Source of the DNA: an uncultured Pelagibacteraceae bacterium
GTDB taxonomy: Bacteria; Pseudomonadota; Alphaproteobacteria; Pelagibacterales; Pelagibacteraceae
Direction of reading: 5' to 3'
Assembly (NCBI GenBank): GCA_902629285.1
Contig: CACOQN010000003.1
Location: 49,619-113,618, forward strand
Length of the DNA: 64,000 nucleotides
Translations under genes and position numbers: made by a program
Notes under the pieces: model-generated
What the model was told of the DNA's origin: nothing
Databases searched by the model: none
Seen by the model: the letters and a program-made list of their open reading frames with translations, nothing else
Part shown: piece by piece, positions 9,325-20,311 of the stretch
Numbering within the stretch: position 1 is the stretch's first letter
Layout: each line of letters starts with the position of its first letter

Positions 9325-10535
9325 TGAGGAGAGTAGTTATTACAGGCTTAGGAGTAGTTTCTTGTTTGGGCAACAATCAAGAAGAAGTACATCAATCTCT
9401 ATTAAATTCAAAATCAGGAATTTCTTTTGCAGAAGAATACAAAGAACATAATCTAAAAAGTCATATTCATGGTAAGCCAAATATTAAACTTGAAGATCAC
9501 ATTGACAGAAAAACAATCAGATTTATGGGTTCAGGTTCAGCTTATAATTATATAGCAATGAAAGAAGCTATTCAAGACTCTGGATTAGAAGAAAAAGATG
9601 TAAGTAACTTTAAAACTGGTATTGTGATGGGTTCTGGAGGACCTTCTATAGAAAATGTAATTCTAGCTGCAGATAAAACAAGAGCGAAGACACCAAAACT
9701 TATGGGACCTTTTATCGTACCAAGAACGATGGCAAGTACAGCATCTGCAACTCTTGCTGTTCCATTTAAAATAAAAGGAACGAATTATACAATGAGTTCA
9801 GCATGTGCAACCAGCGGGCACTGTATTGGGAATTCAATGGAGTTAATACAAATGGGTAAGCAAAATATTGTGTTTGCTGGTGGAAGTGAAGAAATTCATT
9901 GGGCGATGACAGCCATGTTTGATGCGATGACTGCACTTTCTTCAAAATACAATGATACACCTGAAGCAGCCTCAAGAGCTTATGACAAAACAAGAGATGG
10001 ATTTGTGATTGCAGGCGGAGCAGGCGTATTAGTGCTTGAGGAGTATGAACATGCCAAAGCGAGAGGAGCTAAAATTTACGCAGAATTAACTGGTTATGGA
10101 GCAACTTCAGACGGATACGATATGGTAGCACCATCAGGCGAAGGTGCTGTTAGATGTATGAAAATGGCAATGGCAACTGCTAAAAATAAAATTGATTACA
10201 TTAATACCCACGGAACATCTACTCCAGTTGGAGATATAACTGAACTAAATGCTATTAAAGAAACTTTTGGAGAGAACATACCAAAAATAAGTTCAACAAA
10301 ATCTTTATCAGGTCATCCTTTGGGAGCTGCTTCAGTACATGAAGCTATCTATTGTTTGATAATGATGAAAAACAATTTCATAACAGGATCAGCAAATATT
10401 ACACATATGGATGACAATGCTAAAAATTTTCCTATTGTTGACAAAACTGAAACGAGTGCAACTTTAAATACTGTTATGTCTAATAGCTTTGGTTTTGGTG
10501 GAACTAATGCAGCTTTAGTTTTTGAGAAAGTTTAA
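9324..10535 (+). CDS. fabB: 3-oxoacyl-ACP synthase I
   Basis: [51 protein letters not shown]. Confidence 0.95.
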   Translation: MRRVVITGLGVVSCLGNNQEEVHQSLLNSKSGISFAEEYKEHNLKSHIHGKPNIKLEDHIDRKTIRFMGSGSAYNYIAMKEAIQDSGLEEKDVSNFKTGIVMGSGGPSIENVILAADKTRAKTPKLMGPFIVPRTMASTASATLAVPFKIKGTNYTMSSACATSGHCIGNSMELIQMGKQNIVFAGGSEEIHWAMTAMFDAMTALSSKYNDTPEAASRAYDKTRDGFVIAGGAGVLVLEEYEHAKARGAKIYAELTGYGATSDGYDMVAPSGEGAVRCMKMAMATAKNKIDYINTHGTSTPVGDITELNAIKETFGENIPKISSTKSLSGHPLGAASVHEAIYCLIMMKNNFITGSANITHMDDNAKNFPIVDKTETSATLNTVMSNSFGFGGTNAALVFEKV

Positions 10536-10537
10536 AT

Positions 10538-11323
10538 ATGAGTTTAATGAAAGATAAAAAAGGACTTATCATGGGTGTTGCCAATGAAAGATCTATTGCC
10601 TGGGGTATATCTCAAAAACTTGCTGAAGCAGGAGCTGAATTAGCATTTACATATTTAGGTGATGCCTTAAAAAAAAGAGTAGTTCCTTTAGCAGAAAAAT
10701 TAAATTCAAATGTTACATTTAGTTGTGATGTTGAAAAAAAGGAAGAAGTAGTAAAATTATTTGAAAATATTAAATCTAAATGGGGTGAAATCGATTTTGT
10801 AGTTCATGCAGTTGCTTTTTCTGATAAATCAGAATTATCCGGTGAATATTTAAATACTTCAAGAGAAAACTTTTTAAGAAGTATGCTGATTTCTTGTTTT
10901 TCATTTACTGAAGTAGCAAAAGAAGCCTCAAAAATTATGAAGCAAGGAGGAAGCTTACTTACATTAACTTATGAGTCGTCTAAAGCTATACCAAATTATA
11001 ATGTGATGGGGGTTTGTAAATCTGCATTAGAGGCAAGTGTAAAATATTTAGCTAGAGATTTAGGCTCAAACGGTATTCGAGTTAATGCTATAAGTGCTGG
11101 ACCTATCAAAACTTTAGCAGCCTCAGCAATTGGTGATGCAAAATTCTTGTATAAATGGAATGAAGATCATTCATTTCTAAAAAGAAATGTAGACATTCAT
11201 GATGTTGGGAATTCTGCTCTTTATCTTTTAAGTGATCTTGCAAAAGGTGTTACTGGAGAAATTCATTACGTTGATGCTGGATACAACAAAGTGGGTATGC
11301 CAGACCCCAAGAATATTAGTTAA
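10538..11323 (+). CDS. fabI: Enoyl-ACP reductase (NADH)
   Basis: ORF; GVANERSIAWGI, ISAGPIKTLAASAI. Confidence 0.95.
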   Translation: MSLMKDKKGLIMGVANERSIAWGISQKLAEAGAELAFTYLGDALKKRVVPLAEKLNSNVTFSCDVEKKEEVVKLFENIKSKWGEIDFVVHAVAFSDKSELSGEYLNTSRENFLRSMLISCFSFTEVAKEASKIMKQGGSLLTLTYESSKAIPNYNVMGVCKSALEASVKYLARDLGSNGIRVNAISAGPIKTLAASAIGDAKFLYKWNEDHSFLKRNVDIHDVGNSALYLLSDLAKGVTGEIHYVDAGYNKVGMPDPKNIS

Positions 11324-11384
11324 TATAAAATAATTATAGCAACATAACTTGTAAGAAAAGACATTTTTTATACTATCTAAAATT

Positions 11385-12455
11385 ATGTTAAAAATTGGTT
11401 TTTACCTAAAAGAGATTAATTTTAGAGGTATTTGTAATTCTGTTTACTTGTACGCGATTAATAATCAAAAAATTCTTAATAATAAATCGATTATTTTTTA
11501 TAATAAAAATTCATCAGGCAATGAGTATGAGGCTCTTAAAAGTTTTAAAAAAAAATTTAAGTCAATTGGGGTAAAAGATAATGACGAATTAAACAAACTA
11601 ACAAAGCAATTAAAAATTGATTATTGTTATTTTCAAAGAGAAGGTTTTAGTGATTATTTATTACCAAGTACAAAAAATATTATTCATGCAATATTTCCAG
11701 AAAATTCAAAATATCATGGTTATAGATATGCATTTGTATCTGAATGGTTGTCAAAAAGATGCTCGAATAATAAATATTCTTATGTTCCACTTCCAATTAA
11801 CCTTCCAAAAAATAATCAAGATCTGAGAAAAAAACTAAAAATTCCAAAAAATGTAAAAGTTTTTGGATATCATGGAGGAGCTACAAGTTTTGATTTAAGA
11901 TTTGTTAAAGATGCTATTAAACAAATTATTAACGAAAATAAAAATATTTACTTTTTATTTATGAACATTAATCAATTTATTTCTCATAAAAGGATTATAT
12001 TTCTCAAAGGTAGTTTTGATGAATTAAAAAAAATTAAGTTTATTAATACTTGTGATGCTATGTTGCATGCAAGATCTTTAGGAGAAAGTTTTGGTATTTC
12101 TTGTGCGGAATTTGCCATTAAAAATAAGTTCATATTTACTTATGGTTTTTGTAAACATAGAGCTCATTTCGATTTGTGCAAAAATTACATAACTCCTTAT
12201 TTTTCAAAAAAAGATTTAATAAGTAAATTAAAAAATTTTAAAAGTGAAAAGAAATTTAAATCGAATAATTTACAAAAAAAATTATCAGGAGAAAACACTA
12301 TTAAATTATTCAAAAAAGTATTTCTTAATAAAAAAAATATAAGTAAACCATTAAAATTAATAGACTATGTTTTTATATTTAAATTTTTTTTAATAAGGGT
12401 TTATTTTTATACTAGACACAAAGGATATACTTTTTTTTATAATTTGTTGACATAA
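11385..12455 (+). CDS. Glycosyltransferase-like protein
   Basis: ORF; GT-B-like C-terminal layout (CDAMLHARSLGESFGISCAEFAI); strongly AT-rich. Confidence 0.6.
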   Translation: MLKIGFYLKEINFRGICNSVYLYAINNQKILNNKSIIFYNKNSSGNEYEALKSFKKKFKSIGVKDNDELNKLTKQLKIDYCYFQREGFSDYLLPSTKNIIHAIFPENSKYHGYRYAFVSEWLSKRCSNNKYSYVPLPINLPKNNQDLRKKLKIPKNVKVFGYHGGATSFDLRFVKDAIKQIINENKNIYFLFMNINQFISHKRIIFLKGSFDELKKIKFINTCDAMLHARSLGESFGISCAEFAIKNKFIFTYGFCKHRAHFDLCKNYITPYFSKKDLISKLKNFKSEKKFKSNNLQKKLSGENTIKLFKKVFLNKKNISKPLKLIDYVFIFKFFLIRVYFYTRHKGYTFFYNLLT

Positions 12456-12499
12456 ATCCTAAAATATTATTCAGGGATTTAGTTCAAATAATGTTAATT

Positions 12500-14572
12500 T
12501 TATTCAGTCGCTTGTTTCATAGATAGTTTGACCTTACCTCTATCGAAACCAATTACTTTTACTTTTACTTCGTCCCCTTCATTTACAACATCAGTAACTT
12601 TAGCTACTCTTTTATCTGCAAGTTCTGAAATATGAACCAATCCATCTTGTTTTCCCAAAAAATTAACAAATGCGCCAAATTCCATAATCTTCATCACTTT
12701 ACCTGAATAAATTTTATTTAATTCAGCTTTTGCTGTAATGTCTTTAATCATTTGCAGAGCAATATTTCTAGACTCCTCATCTGGAGCAGCAACTGTTACT
12801 ACACCTTCATCATTCACATCTACTTTTGCACCTGATTTTTCAACAATTTCTCTGATCGTTGCACCACCTTTTCCAATTACAGTAGCGATGTCTTTTTTGT
12901 CTACATTAACTTGTTCCATTTTTGGAGTATATTTACCAACATCAGATCTTGAAGCTGATAATGCTTTATTCATTTCTCCTAAAATATGAACTCTTCCATC
13001 TTTAGCTTGACTTAATGCCTGCTCCATAATTTCAAATGTAATACCTGTGATTTTAATATCCATTTGAAGAGAAGTGATTCCATTTTTAGTTCCAGCAACT
13101 TTAAAGTCCATGTCACCAAGATGATCTTCATCACCTAGAATGTCTGAAAGGACACTGAAATCGTCACCTTCTTTAATTAATCCCATCGCAATACCTGCAA
13201 CTGGCTCTTTTATTGGAACTCCTGCATCCATTAATGCTAATGATGTTCCACAAACAGTAGCCATTGAAGAAGAACCATTAGATTCTGTAATCTCTGAAAC
13301 TACTCTAAAAGTATATGGAAATGATTCTTTCATTGGTAATGAGGAGTTAATTGCTCTCCACGCTAATTTACCATGACCAATTTCTCTTCTACCTGTTCCA
13401 ATTCTTCCAGTTTCTCCAACTGAAAAAGGAGGAAAGTTATAGTGAAGCATAAATCGTTCTCTTTGCAATCCATCCAAACTTTCAATTCTTTGTTCATCAT
13501 CTGATGTTCCTAAAGTTGCAACTACAATCGCTTGAGTTTCCCCTCTAGTAAACAAAGCTGAACCATGAGCTCTTGGTAAAACACCTACTTCACAAGATAT
13601 TGGTCTTACATCTGACAATCCTCGACCATCAATTCTATTTTTATTTTTTAGTATATCCGTTCTAACAATTGATTTTTCAAGATTTTTTAACTGACTGTTA
13701 ACATCTAGATCAGTGTAATTTTCATCTCCCTCATAAAGTTTTTTAGCTTTGTCAGTGATCTCTGAAATTTGATTTGATCTATCTTGTTTATCTCTAGTTG
13801 CAAAAGCTTTTTTAAGATCTTCTGCAAAAGTTTCTTCAAGTTTTTTCTTAACTTCGGATAAATCTTTTTTCTCAACTGTCCACTCAGGTTTCTTACATTC
13901 TTTTACAAGCTCCTCGATCATTTCAATAACTGGAACAAATCCCTCATGACCAAATTTTACTGCATTTAACATTTCTTCTTCTGTCAAACCATTAGCTTCA
14001 GACTCAACCATAAGCACAGCATCTTTTGTACCTGCCACGACTAAATCTAATTTTGATTTCTCTAATTCTGCTTTAGATGGATTTAAAACATATTTACCAT
14101 CAATAAAACCAACTCTTGAGGCTCCTACAGGTCCCATAAATGGCATTCCTGATATTGCTAATGCAGCTGATGAAGCAGTAATTGATAAAATATCTGGTTC
14201 ATTTTCTTTATCGTATGAAATTACAGTTGGTAGTAACTGAACTTCATTTTTAAATTCATCAGGAAACAAAGGTCGGATAGGCCTATCAATTAATCTTGAG
14301 ATTAATGTTTCGCTTTCTGTTGGTCTTGCTTCTCTTTTAAAATATCCACCTGGAATTTTTCCAGCCGAATAATACTTTTCTTGATAATTTACAGACAATG
14401 GAAAATAATCCATATCAGGATTAACTTTTTTTGCTCCTACCACTGTTGCTAAAACAACTGTTTCTCCACATGTTGCAATTATTGCACCATCTGCCTGTCT
14501 TGCTACTTTCCCTGTTTCTAAACTTATCTTCTTACCTGCTACTTCAATTTCTTTCTTAAATACTTTAAACAT
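12500..14572 (-). CDS. pnp: Polyribonucleotide nucleotidyltransferase
   Basis: ORF; two RNase PH domains, KH ([11 protein letters not shown]), S1 domain. Confidence 0.97.
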   Translation of the reverse strand: MFKVFKKEIEVAGKKISLETGKVARQADGAIIATCGETVVLATVVGAKKVNPDMDYFPLSVNYQEKYYSAGKIPGGYFKREARPTESETLISRLIDRPIRPLFPDEFKNEVQLLPTVISYDKENEPDILSITASSAALAISGMPFMGPVGASRVGFIDGKYVLNPSKAELEKSKLDLVVAGTKDAVLMVESEANGLTEEEMLNAVKFGHEGFVPVIEMIEELVKECKKPEWTVEKKDLSEVKKKLEETFAEDLKKAFATRDKQDRSNQISEITDKAKKLYEGDENYTDLDVNSQLKNLEKSIVRTDILKNKNRIDGRGLSDVRPISCEVGVLPRAHGSALFTRGETQAIVVATLGTSDDEQRIESLDGLQRERFMLHYNFPPFSVGETGRIGTGRREIGHGKLAWRAINSSLPMKESFPYTFRVVSEITESNGSSSMATVCGTSLALMDAGVPIKEPVAGIAMGLIKEGDDFSVLSDILGDEDHLGDMDFKVAGTKNGITSLQMDIKITGITFEIMEQALSQAKDGRVHILGEMNKALSASRSDVGKYTPKMEQVNVDKKDIATVIGKGGATIREIVEKSGAKVDVNDEGVVTVAAPDEESRNIALQMIKDITAKAELNKIYSGKVMKIMEFGAFVNFLGKQDGLVHISELADKRVAKVTDVVNEGDEVKVKVIGFDRGKVKLSMKQATE

Positions 14573-14629
14573 TTCTTTTCCATTTCTTTTCGTTCGTTTC
14601 GTTCCATTCCGTTCTATCTATTTTGATTT

Positions 14630-14878
14630 CTATTTTCTTAAATTCAATTTCGACAGTACATTTTTGTAAGAATCCATTTTATTTTTCTTAAGGTATTCTA
14701 ACAATTTCTTTCTTCTATTTACCGCTCTCAACAATCCAACTGATGAATGTTTATCCTTTTTGAATTTCTTAATATGCTCTGAGAGAGTTTCAATTTTTTC
14801 TGTTAGCAAAGCAATCTGTATCTCTGATGATCCAGTATCTTTTTCATGCATTGCTAATTCTTGTGCCTTCTTATTCAT
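14630..14878 (-). CDS. rpsO: 30S ribosomal protein S15
   Basis: ORF; DTGSSEIQIALLTEKI, DKHSSVGLLRAVNRRKKLLEYL. Confidence 0.96.
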   Translation of the reverse strand: MNKKAQELAMHEKDTGSSEIQIALLTEKIETLSEHIKKFKKDKHSSVGLLRAVNRRKKLLEYLKKNKMDSYKNVLSKLNLRK

Positions 14879-14890
14879 ACTTATTTCTTC

Positions 14891-15259
14891 CTATTTATTT
14901 GTTTGTTTTATTAAGTTTTCTATTTTTTCCGCATACTCAAAAGATTCGTCTTTTCTAAAAAGTAATTTTGGTAAAAATTTCATAACCACTTTTTGTGATA
15001 AAATTTTTCTAATTAAAAATGAGTATTCCTTTAACACATTAATTGTTTCTTCAGCATCCTTTCCTCCTAATGGGAGAACATAAGCTTTAGCAATTTTTAA
15101 ATCTGGACTCATTCTAACCTCGGTAACAGTTATAGTATTCGTTTCTAAATTTGGCAACTTAGCCTCATTTCTTATAAAAATCATACTTAAAGACTGTTTA
15201 ATCATTTCTCCCACTCTGAGTTGTCTTTGAGAAACTGGTTTTCCTATTCTATCTGCCAT
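14891..15259 (-). CDS. rbfA: Ribosome-binding factor A
   Basis: ORF; RVGEMIKQSLSMIF, VTEVRMSPDLKIAKAYVLP. Confidence 0.9.
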   Translation of the reverse strand: MADRIGKPVSQRQLRVGEMIKQSLSMIFIRNEAKLPNLETNTITVTEVRMSPDLKIAKAYVLPLGGKDAEETINVLKEYSFLIRKILSQKVVMKFLPKLLFRKDESFEYAEKIENLIKQTNK

Positions 15260-17478
15260 TAAATTGACCTCTCTGTAGATGTAACACTAAAAGCCTCTAT
15301 TGTGTCATTTTTTTGGAAATCAATGTAATCTTTGAGTGTAATGCCGCATTCTTGACCATCGCTTACCTGCTTTACTTGGTTTTTTTCTCTAAATATTGTT
15401 GAAACTTTTCCTGTATAAATAATAGCACCATCTCTAATAATTCTAACATCTGAAGTACTATTAATCTCTCCCTCAGTTACTTTTGAACCAGCAACTTTTC
15501 CAGCACCTGAAACTTTGAATATTTCTAGTATCTGAGCAGTACCAGTAATTTTTTCTTGGACATCTGGCGCTAATAGTCCTGACATTCGTTGTTTAATATA
15601 ATCTAAAACTTCATAAATAATATTATATGAGGATATTTTTATTTTCTCATTTTCTGCAAGTTTTTTTGCTTCTTTACTTGGTTTAACATTAAAAGCTATT
15701 AATACTGCATTCGATGCTTTGGCTAATGTAACGTCTGTTTCAGTTACCATTCCAATATCTGCTAAAATTATATTAGGCTTAACTTCATCATGTTCTATTT
15801 GACTAATCGCACTTTTTATTGCCTCTGAAGATCCATGCACATCAGATTTAATAATTAAATTTAATTCCTCTGATGATTTATCTGAAAAAGCAGAGTCTTG
15901 AGTTACAAATGTAAGTGGATTTTTTCCCTCTTTACTTTCTTGAGCTCTATTTTCACTTAATGTTTTAGCTTCTTTTTCCGAGTCAAGAACAATAAAATCA
16001 TCACCAGCTTTTGCTGCACCATTTATTCCTAAAATTTCAACTGGTGTTGATGGCGGTGCTTCATTAATGTTTTGACCTTTATCATTGATTATTGCTCTTA
16101 CTTTACCCCATTTTAAGCCACTAACAAAAAAATCACCCTTTTTAAGAGTTCCTGTTGTAATAATTATATTTGCAACCGGACCTCTTCCAACATCAATCTT
16201 TGACTCTAAAACTATTCCTGTGGCTTTTGATTCATAATCTGTTTTGAGATCTAAAATTTCAGCTTGTAAAATTATAGACTCAACTAATTTATCCAAGTTT
16301 TTTTTTGTTTTAGTTGAAATTTCAACCATTAAAGTTTCACCTGATAAATCCTCAGCTATCAATTCATATTCTAATAATTGATTTTTAATTTTTTGTGGGT
16401 CTGCTTCAGGTAAATCACATTTGTTAATAGCAACAACAATTGGAACATCTGCTGCCTTTGCGTGTTTAATTGACTCAACTGTTTGAGGTTTTACCCCATC
16501 ATCAGCAGCAACTACTAATACAACTACATCGGTTAATTTTGATCCTCTTGCTCTCATTTCTGTAAATGCAGCATGACCTGGTGTATCAATAAATGTTAAT
16601 TTACTATCTTGGCTATCAATTTGATAAGCACCGATATGTTGGGTAATTCCACCAAATTCACCTGAAACAACGTTTGCACTTCTTAAAACGTCTAATACAG
16701 ATGTTTTACCATGATCAACATGTCCCATAACAGTTACAATTGGTGGTCGATTTTTTAAATTTTCTGTTCTTGAAGCTTTAATTTTTTTTATTATTTCTTC
16801 CGCTTTTTCCTCTCTTATAGGATTATGACCAAACTCTTTTACTAAATATTCTGCTGTATCTGCAGCAAGTGTTTGATTGATAGTTACCGTAACACCCATT
16901 CCAAATAAATGTTTAATAACATTGCTCGATTGTTCAGCCATTCTATTTGCAAGCTCTCTTACTGTTATAGCCTCTGGAATATTAACATCTCTTTTAACTG
17001 GTTTTAAATTTTCTGAAGAATTATCTTTTGTTGAATTTTTTATTTCTTTTTGTCGTGCTCTCTTAACGGATGCTAAACTTCTTTGCTTTGCATCAATCTC
17101 ATCACTCAATGCCCTTGAGACAGTTAATTTTAATTCCCGTTTCTTAGTTCCTGCTTTTAAAGTTTTTCTATCTTTACTTTCATTATCACCTTTAAGTCTT
17201 TTGGTAGCTCTTTGTTCGGCTAACTTTCTCTTCTCAAAATCGTTTGTTATCGGTGGTGATTTAATATTAAATGGAGGCTTTGAAGATGCCCCTCTATTAA
17301 AATTTAAAGAAGGTCTTGGTTTGCTTGATTTTGATTTAAAAGAGCCTCCTCTACTAGAAAATTTACTAGTTTGTTTTTCTATAACTACAGAGTTTTTTCC
17401 TTGAGTTTTAGCAATCTCAATATTCTTAATTGATTTTTTGGCAGAGCCAGAAATTGTTAATTTTGTTTTTTTTTCCAT
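15259..17478 (-). CDS. infB: Translation initiation factor IF-2
   Basis: ORF; RPPIVTVMGHVDHGKTSVLD, FIDTPGHAAF, AINKCDLP. Confidence 0.97.
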   Translation of the reverse strand: MEKKTKLTISGSAKKSIKNIEIAKTQGKNSVVIEKQTSKFSSRGGSFKSKSSKPRPSLNFNRGASSKPPFNIKSPPITNDFEKRKLAEQRATKRLKGDNESKDRKTLKAGTKKRELKLTVSRALSDEIDAKQRSLASVKRARQKEIKNSTKDNSSENLKPVKRDVNIPEAITVRELANRMAEQSSNVIKHLFGMGVTVTINQTLAADTAEYLVKEFGHNPIREEKAEEIIKKIKASRTENLKNRPPIVTVMGHVDHGKTSVLDVLRSANVVSGEFGGITQHIGAYQIDSQDSKLTFIDTPGHAAFTEMRARGSKLTDVVVLVVAADDGVKPQTVESIKHAKAADVPIVVAINKCDLPEADPQKIKNQLLEYELIAEDLSGETLMVEISTKTKKNLDKLVESIILQAEILDLKTDYESKATGIVLESKIDVGRGPVANIIITTGTLKKGDFFVSGLKWGKVRAIINDKGQNINEAPPSTPVEILGINGAAKAGDDFIVLDSEKEAKTLSENRAQESKEGKNPLTFVTQDSAFSDKSSEELNLIIKSDVHGSSEAIKSAISQIEHDEVKPNIILADIGMVTETDVTLAKASNAVLIAFNVKPSKEAKKLAENEKIKISSYNIIYEVLDYIKQRMSGLLAPDVQEKITGTAQILEIFKVSGAGKVAGSKVTEGEINSTSDVRIIRDGAIIYTGKVSTIFREKNQVKQVSDGQECGITLKDYIDFQKNDTIEAFSVTSTERSI

Positions 17479-17488
17479 ACCTCATCAC

Positions 17489-19042
17489 TCAATCTTTATA
17501 AACAATACTTCGAGCAGACATAATTAATTCATCTGCTTCTTCTTTAGATAATGCAAAATCTTCAAGATAACCTTGAATTTTAACTCTTTCACCTTTGACT
17601 ACGTCATAACCACCAGTTAATTCATCTGATGCCAAATCAGCAAACTCCTCTAAAGTCAGGATTTTTTGTTCTCCAAGTGTTACTAACATTCCAGGAGTTA
17701 ATGCTTTTAAATTTATCAAATTATCTTCAAGACCTAAATCTTTTATTCTCTGAGAAATATCTTCTTGATCTTTTTCATGGAACTCTTTGGCTCTCTCTAT
17801 TAATGCCTTTGCTGTATCTTCCTCGATGCCCTCAATTTTTGATAAATTTTCAACCGTGCTATCTTTAATGTCGTCAATTGTTGAAAATCCTTCAGCAACA
17901 AGTAACTGACCTAATGTTTCATCTAATTCTAAGTTTTTTACAAAATTTTCTGTTTTTTCTTTAAATTCTTGCTGTCTTCTCTCAGAGTCCTCTGCATCAG
18001 TCATTATATTTATTTCAAAATTTAATAATTTTGTTGCAAGTCTAACGTTTTGACCTCTTCTTCCAATCGCTTTACTTAAATTTTCTTCAGTTAGAATTAC
18101 ATCAAGCTTTTTTCTCTCTGCATCAACATTTACTCTCTGAACCTCTGCCGGTGATAATGCATTTGAAACTAAAATTGCTGGATCCTCAGACCAATTAACA
18201 ATATCAATTTTTTCTCCTTGGAGCTCGTTAACAACAGCTTGAACTCTTGAACCTCGCATACCTACACATGCACCAACTGGATCTAAAGATGTATCAACTG
18301 CTTTTACACATATTTTGGCTCTACTTCCAGGATCTCTAGACGAAGATTTTATCTCTATTAGACCATCATAAATTTCTGGAACCTCTTGGACAAAGAGTTT
18401 TTCCATAAATTTTGGGTGTGCTCTAGACAAAAATATTTGTTGTCCTCTTGGCTCTCTCCTAACATCATAGCAGTAAGCTTTAATTCTATCACCTGCCTTA
18501 ATATTTTCACGAGGAATCAATTCATTTTTTTGAATTATTGCCTCTGTTCTTCCTAGGTCAACAATAACATTTCCAAATTCTAATCTTTTGACAATCCCAC
18601 TTAAAATTGTGTCTTTCTTATCAATAAAATCATTGAATTGTCTTTCTCTTTCTGCTTCTCTTACATTAAAACTAATAACTTGTTTAGCTGTTTGAGCAGC
18701 TATTCTTCCAAAGTCAAATGATGGAAGTGGTTGCAATACCTCATCACCAATAGACTTATCTTTATTTGTTTCGTTCAAATTTATGGCATCTTCTAATTTT
18801 ATCTCTGTATTTGCATTTTCTGGATTTTCAGAAATAACTAATCTTCTAAAGAGCTCAATATCACCATTATCCCTATTAATTGAAACTTTGATTTCATTTT
18901 CTTGACCAAATTTAGATTTAGCAGCTTTTGCGATACCAGTTTCCATAGAACTAATAATCAATTCTTTATCAATTGACTTTTCTAATGCTACTGCTTCAGC
19001 AATTCTTAATAACTCAAGTTTATCTGCTCTTTTATTTAACAT
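17489..19042 (-). CDS. nusA: Transcription termination/antitermination factor NusA
   Basis: ORF; S1/KH domains (CVGMRGSRVQAVVNEL, AIGRRGQNVRLA); start set at MLNKRADKLE (19042), with GGAG 11 nt upstream, not at 19081. Confidence 0.94.
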   Translation of the reverse strand: MLNKRADKLELLRIAEAVALEKSIDKELIISSMETGIAKAAKSKFGQENEIKVSINRDNGDIELFRRLVISENPENANTEIKLEDAINLNETNKDKSIGDEVLQPLPSFDFGRIAAQTAKQVISFNVREAERERQFNDFIDKKDTILSGIVKRLEFGNVIVDLGRTEAIIQKNELIPRENIKAGDRIKAYCYDVRREPRGQQIFLSRAHPKFMEKLFVQEVPEIYDGLIEIKSSSRDPGSRAKICVKAVDTSLDPVGACVGMRGSRVQAVVNELQGEKIDIVNWSEDPAILVSNALSPAEVQRVNVDAERKKLDVILTEENLSKAIGRRGQNVRLATKLLNFEINIMTDAEDSERRQQEFKEKTENFVKNLELDETLGQLLVAEGFSTIDDIKDSTVENLSKIEGIEEDTAKALIERAKEFHEKDQEDISQRIKDLGLEDNLINLKALTPGMLVTLGEQKILTLEEFADLASDELTGGYDVVKGERVKIQGYLEDFALSKEEADELIMSARSIVYKD

Positions 19043-19057
19043 AGTTTTATTTGCTCC

Positions 19058-19084
19058 AAAAAAAAATGGGCTAAAGCCCATTTT
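19058..19084 (-). terminator. Intrinsic terminator/attenuator hairpin in the nusA leader
   Basis: Minus strand AAAATGGGC-TTTA-GCCCATTTT-TTTTT: perfect 9-bp stem and 9-T run immediately before GGAG of nusA. Confidence 0.75.
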
Positions 19085-19141
19085 GTTAAATTCAATAATG
19101 TACTGGCAATATATTAAAGTTTTTTTTTAATTCAACAGAAA

Positions 19142-20311
19142 CTATTTATTAAAAATCTTGATTTTATCTGTTTTTTCCCAAGAAAATGAACCATTTTCCT
19201 CAGGTGCTCGACCAAAATGACCATAAGCAGCTGTTTTTTCATATATAGGTTTGTTTAAATTTAACATTTCCCGAATACCCCTGGGAGTTAAATCAAAATT
19301 TTCTTTAATCTTTTCAACTACAAATCTATTTTTATCTAAATCGTTATCAAACAAATCTACATAAATTGATAGAGGTTTTGATACACCAATTGCATAAGCT
19401 AACTGAATTAAACATTTTTCAGCAATTTTAGAACCAACAACATTTTTAGCAATATACCTTGCTGCATAAGCTGCTGATCTATCAACTTTAGTTGGATCTT
19501 TTCCGGAAAAAGCACCACCACCGTGAGGTGCTGCTCCGCCATATGTATCAACAATAATTTTTCTACCTGTTAAACCGCAGTCTCCATCTGGTCCACCAAT
19601 TACAAAATTTCCTGTGGGGTTAACATAAAACTCATTCTCATTAAAACCATCAAGGAAATTCTCAGGAATAGATTTTAACATAAAAGGTCTAAGTAAATCT
19701 CTGACTTGAGATTGATTAACATCTGGTGAATGCTGTGAAGAAATAACTACAGATTTTACTTTTGAAGGTTTTCCATCAACATACTCAAATGTTACCTGAC
19801 TTTTTGAGTCTGGTTCAATATTTTTTAATTTTCCTGATTTTCTATCTTCAGCCATTAATCTTAAAATTTTATGAGAATAATGTATAGGTGCTGGCATTAA
19901 AACATCTGTTTCATTACATGCGTATCCAAACATAATACCTTGATCTCCAGCTCCTTCATCTTTGTTACCAGAAGAATCTACACCCATAGCAATATCAGCT
20001 GATTGGGAATGTAAATGACTTTCAATTTTTGTAGCCTCTTTCCAAGTAAATCCTTCTTGGTCATAACCAATATCTTTTATACAATTTCTTACTTTTTCAA
20101 TTAATTGATCTTTTTTAATTTCTGGTCCTCTTACTTCACCAGCTAAAACAACTTTATTTGTAGTAGTTAGTGTTTCGCAGGCAACTCTAGAATATGGATC
20201 TCCAGAAATAAAACTATCAACAACCATGTCTGAAATCCTATCAGACACTTTATCTGGGTGGCCCTCAGAGACGGACTCGCTTGTGAAAAGATAATTTTTT
20301 AAATCACTCAT
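19142..20311 (-). CDS. metK: S-adenosylmethionine synthase
   Basis: [47 protein letters not shown]. Confidence 0.97.
   Translation of the reverse strand: MSDLKNYLFTSESVSEGHPDKVSDRISDMVVDSFISGDPYSRVACETLTTTNKVVLAGEVRGPEIKKDQLIEKVRNCIKDIGYDQEGFTWKEATKIESHLHSQSADIAMGVDSSGNKDEGAGDQGIMFGYACNETDVLMPAPIHYSHKILRLMAEDRKSGKLKNIEPDSKSQVTFEYVDGKPSKVKSVVISSQHSPDVNQSQVRDLLRPFMLKSIPENFLDGFNENEFYVNPTGNFVIGGPDGDCGLTGRKIIVDTYGGAAPHGGGAFSGKDPTKVDRSAAYAARYIAKNVVGSKIAEKCLIQLAYAIGVSKPLSIYVDLFDNDLDKNRFVVEKIKENFDLTPRGIREMLNLNKPIYEKTAAYGHFGRAPEENGSFSWEKTDKIKIFNK

Noticed and set aside
12454-12480. Terminator between the glycosyltransferase and pnp (AAATCC...GGATTT)
   Set aside because: Only a 6-bp AT-rich stem with a long loop and no good T-run; not reported as a feature.
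16877-17404. 175-aa plus-strand ORF antisense to infB
   Set aside because: Lies opposite the Lys-rich N-terminal region of IF-2; no domain character.
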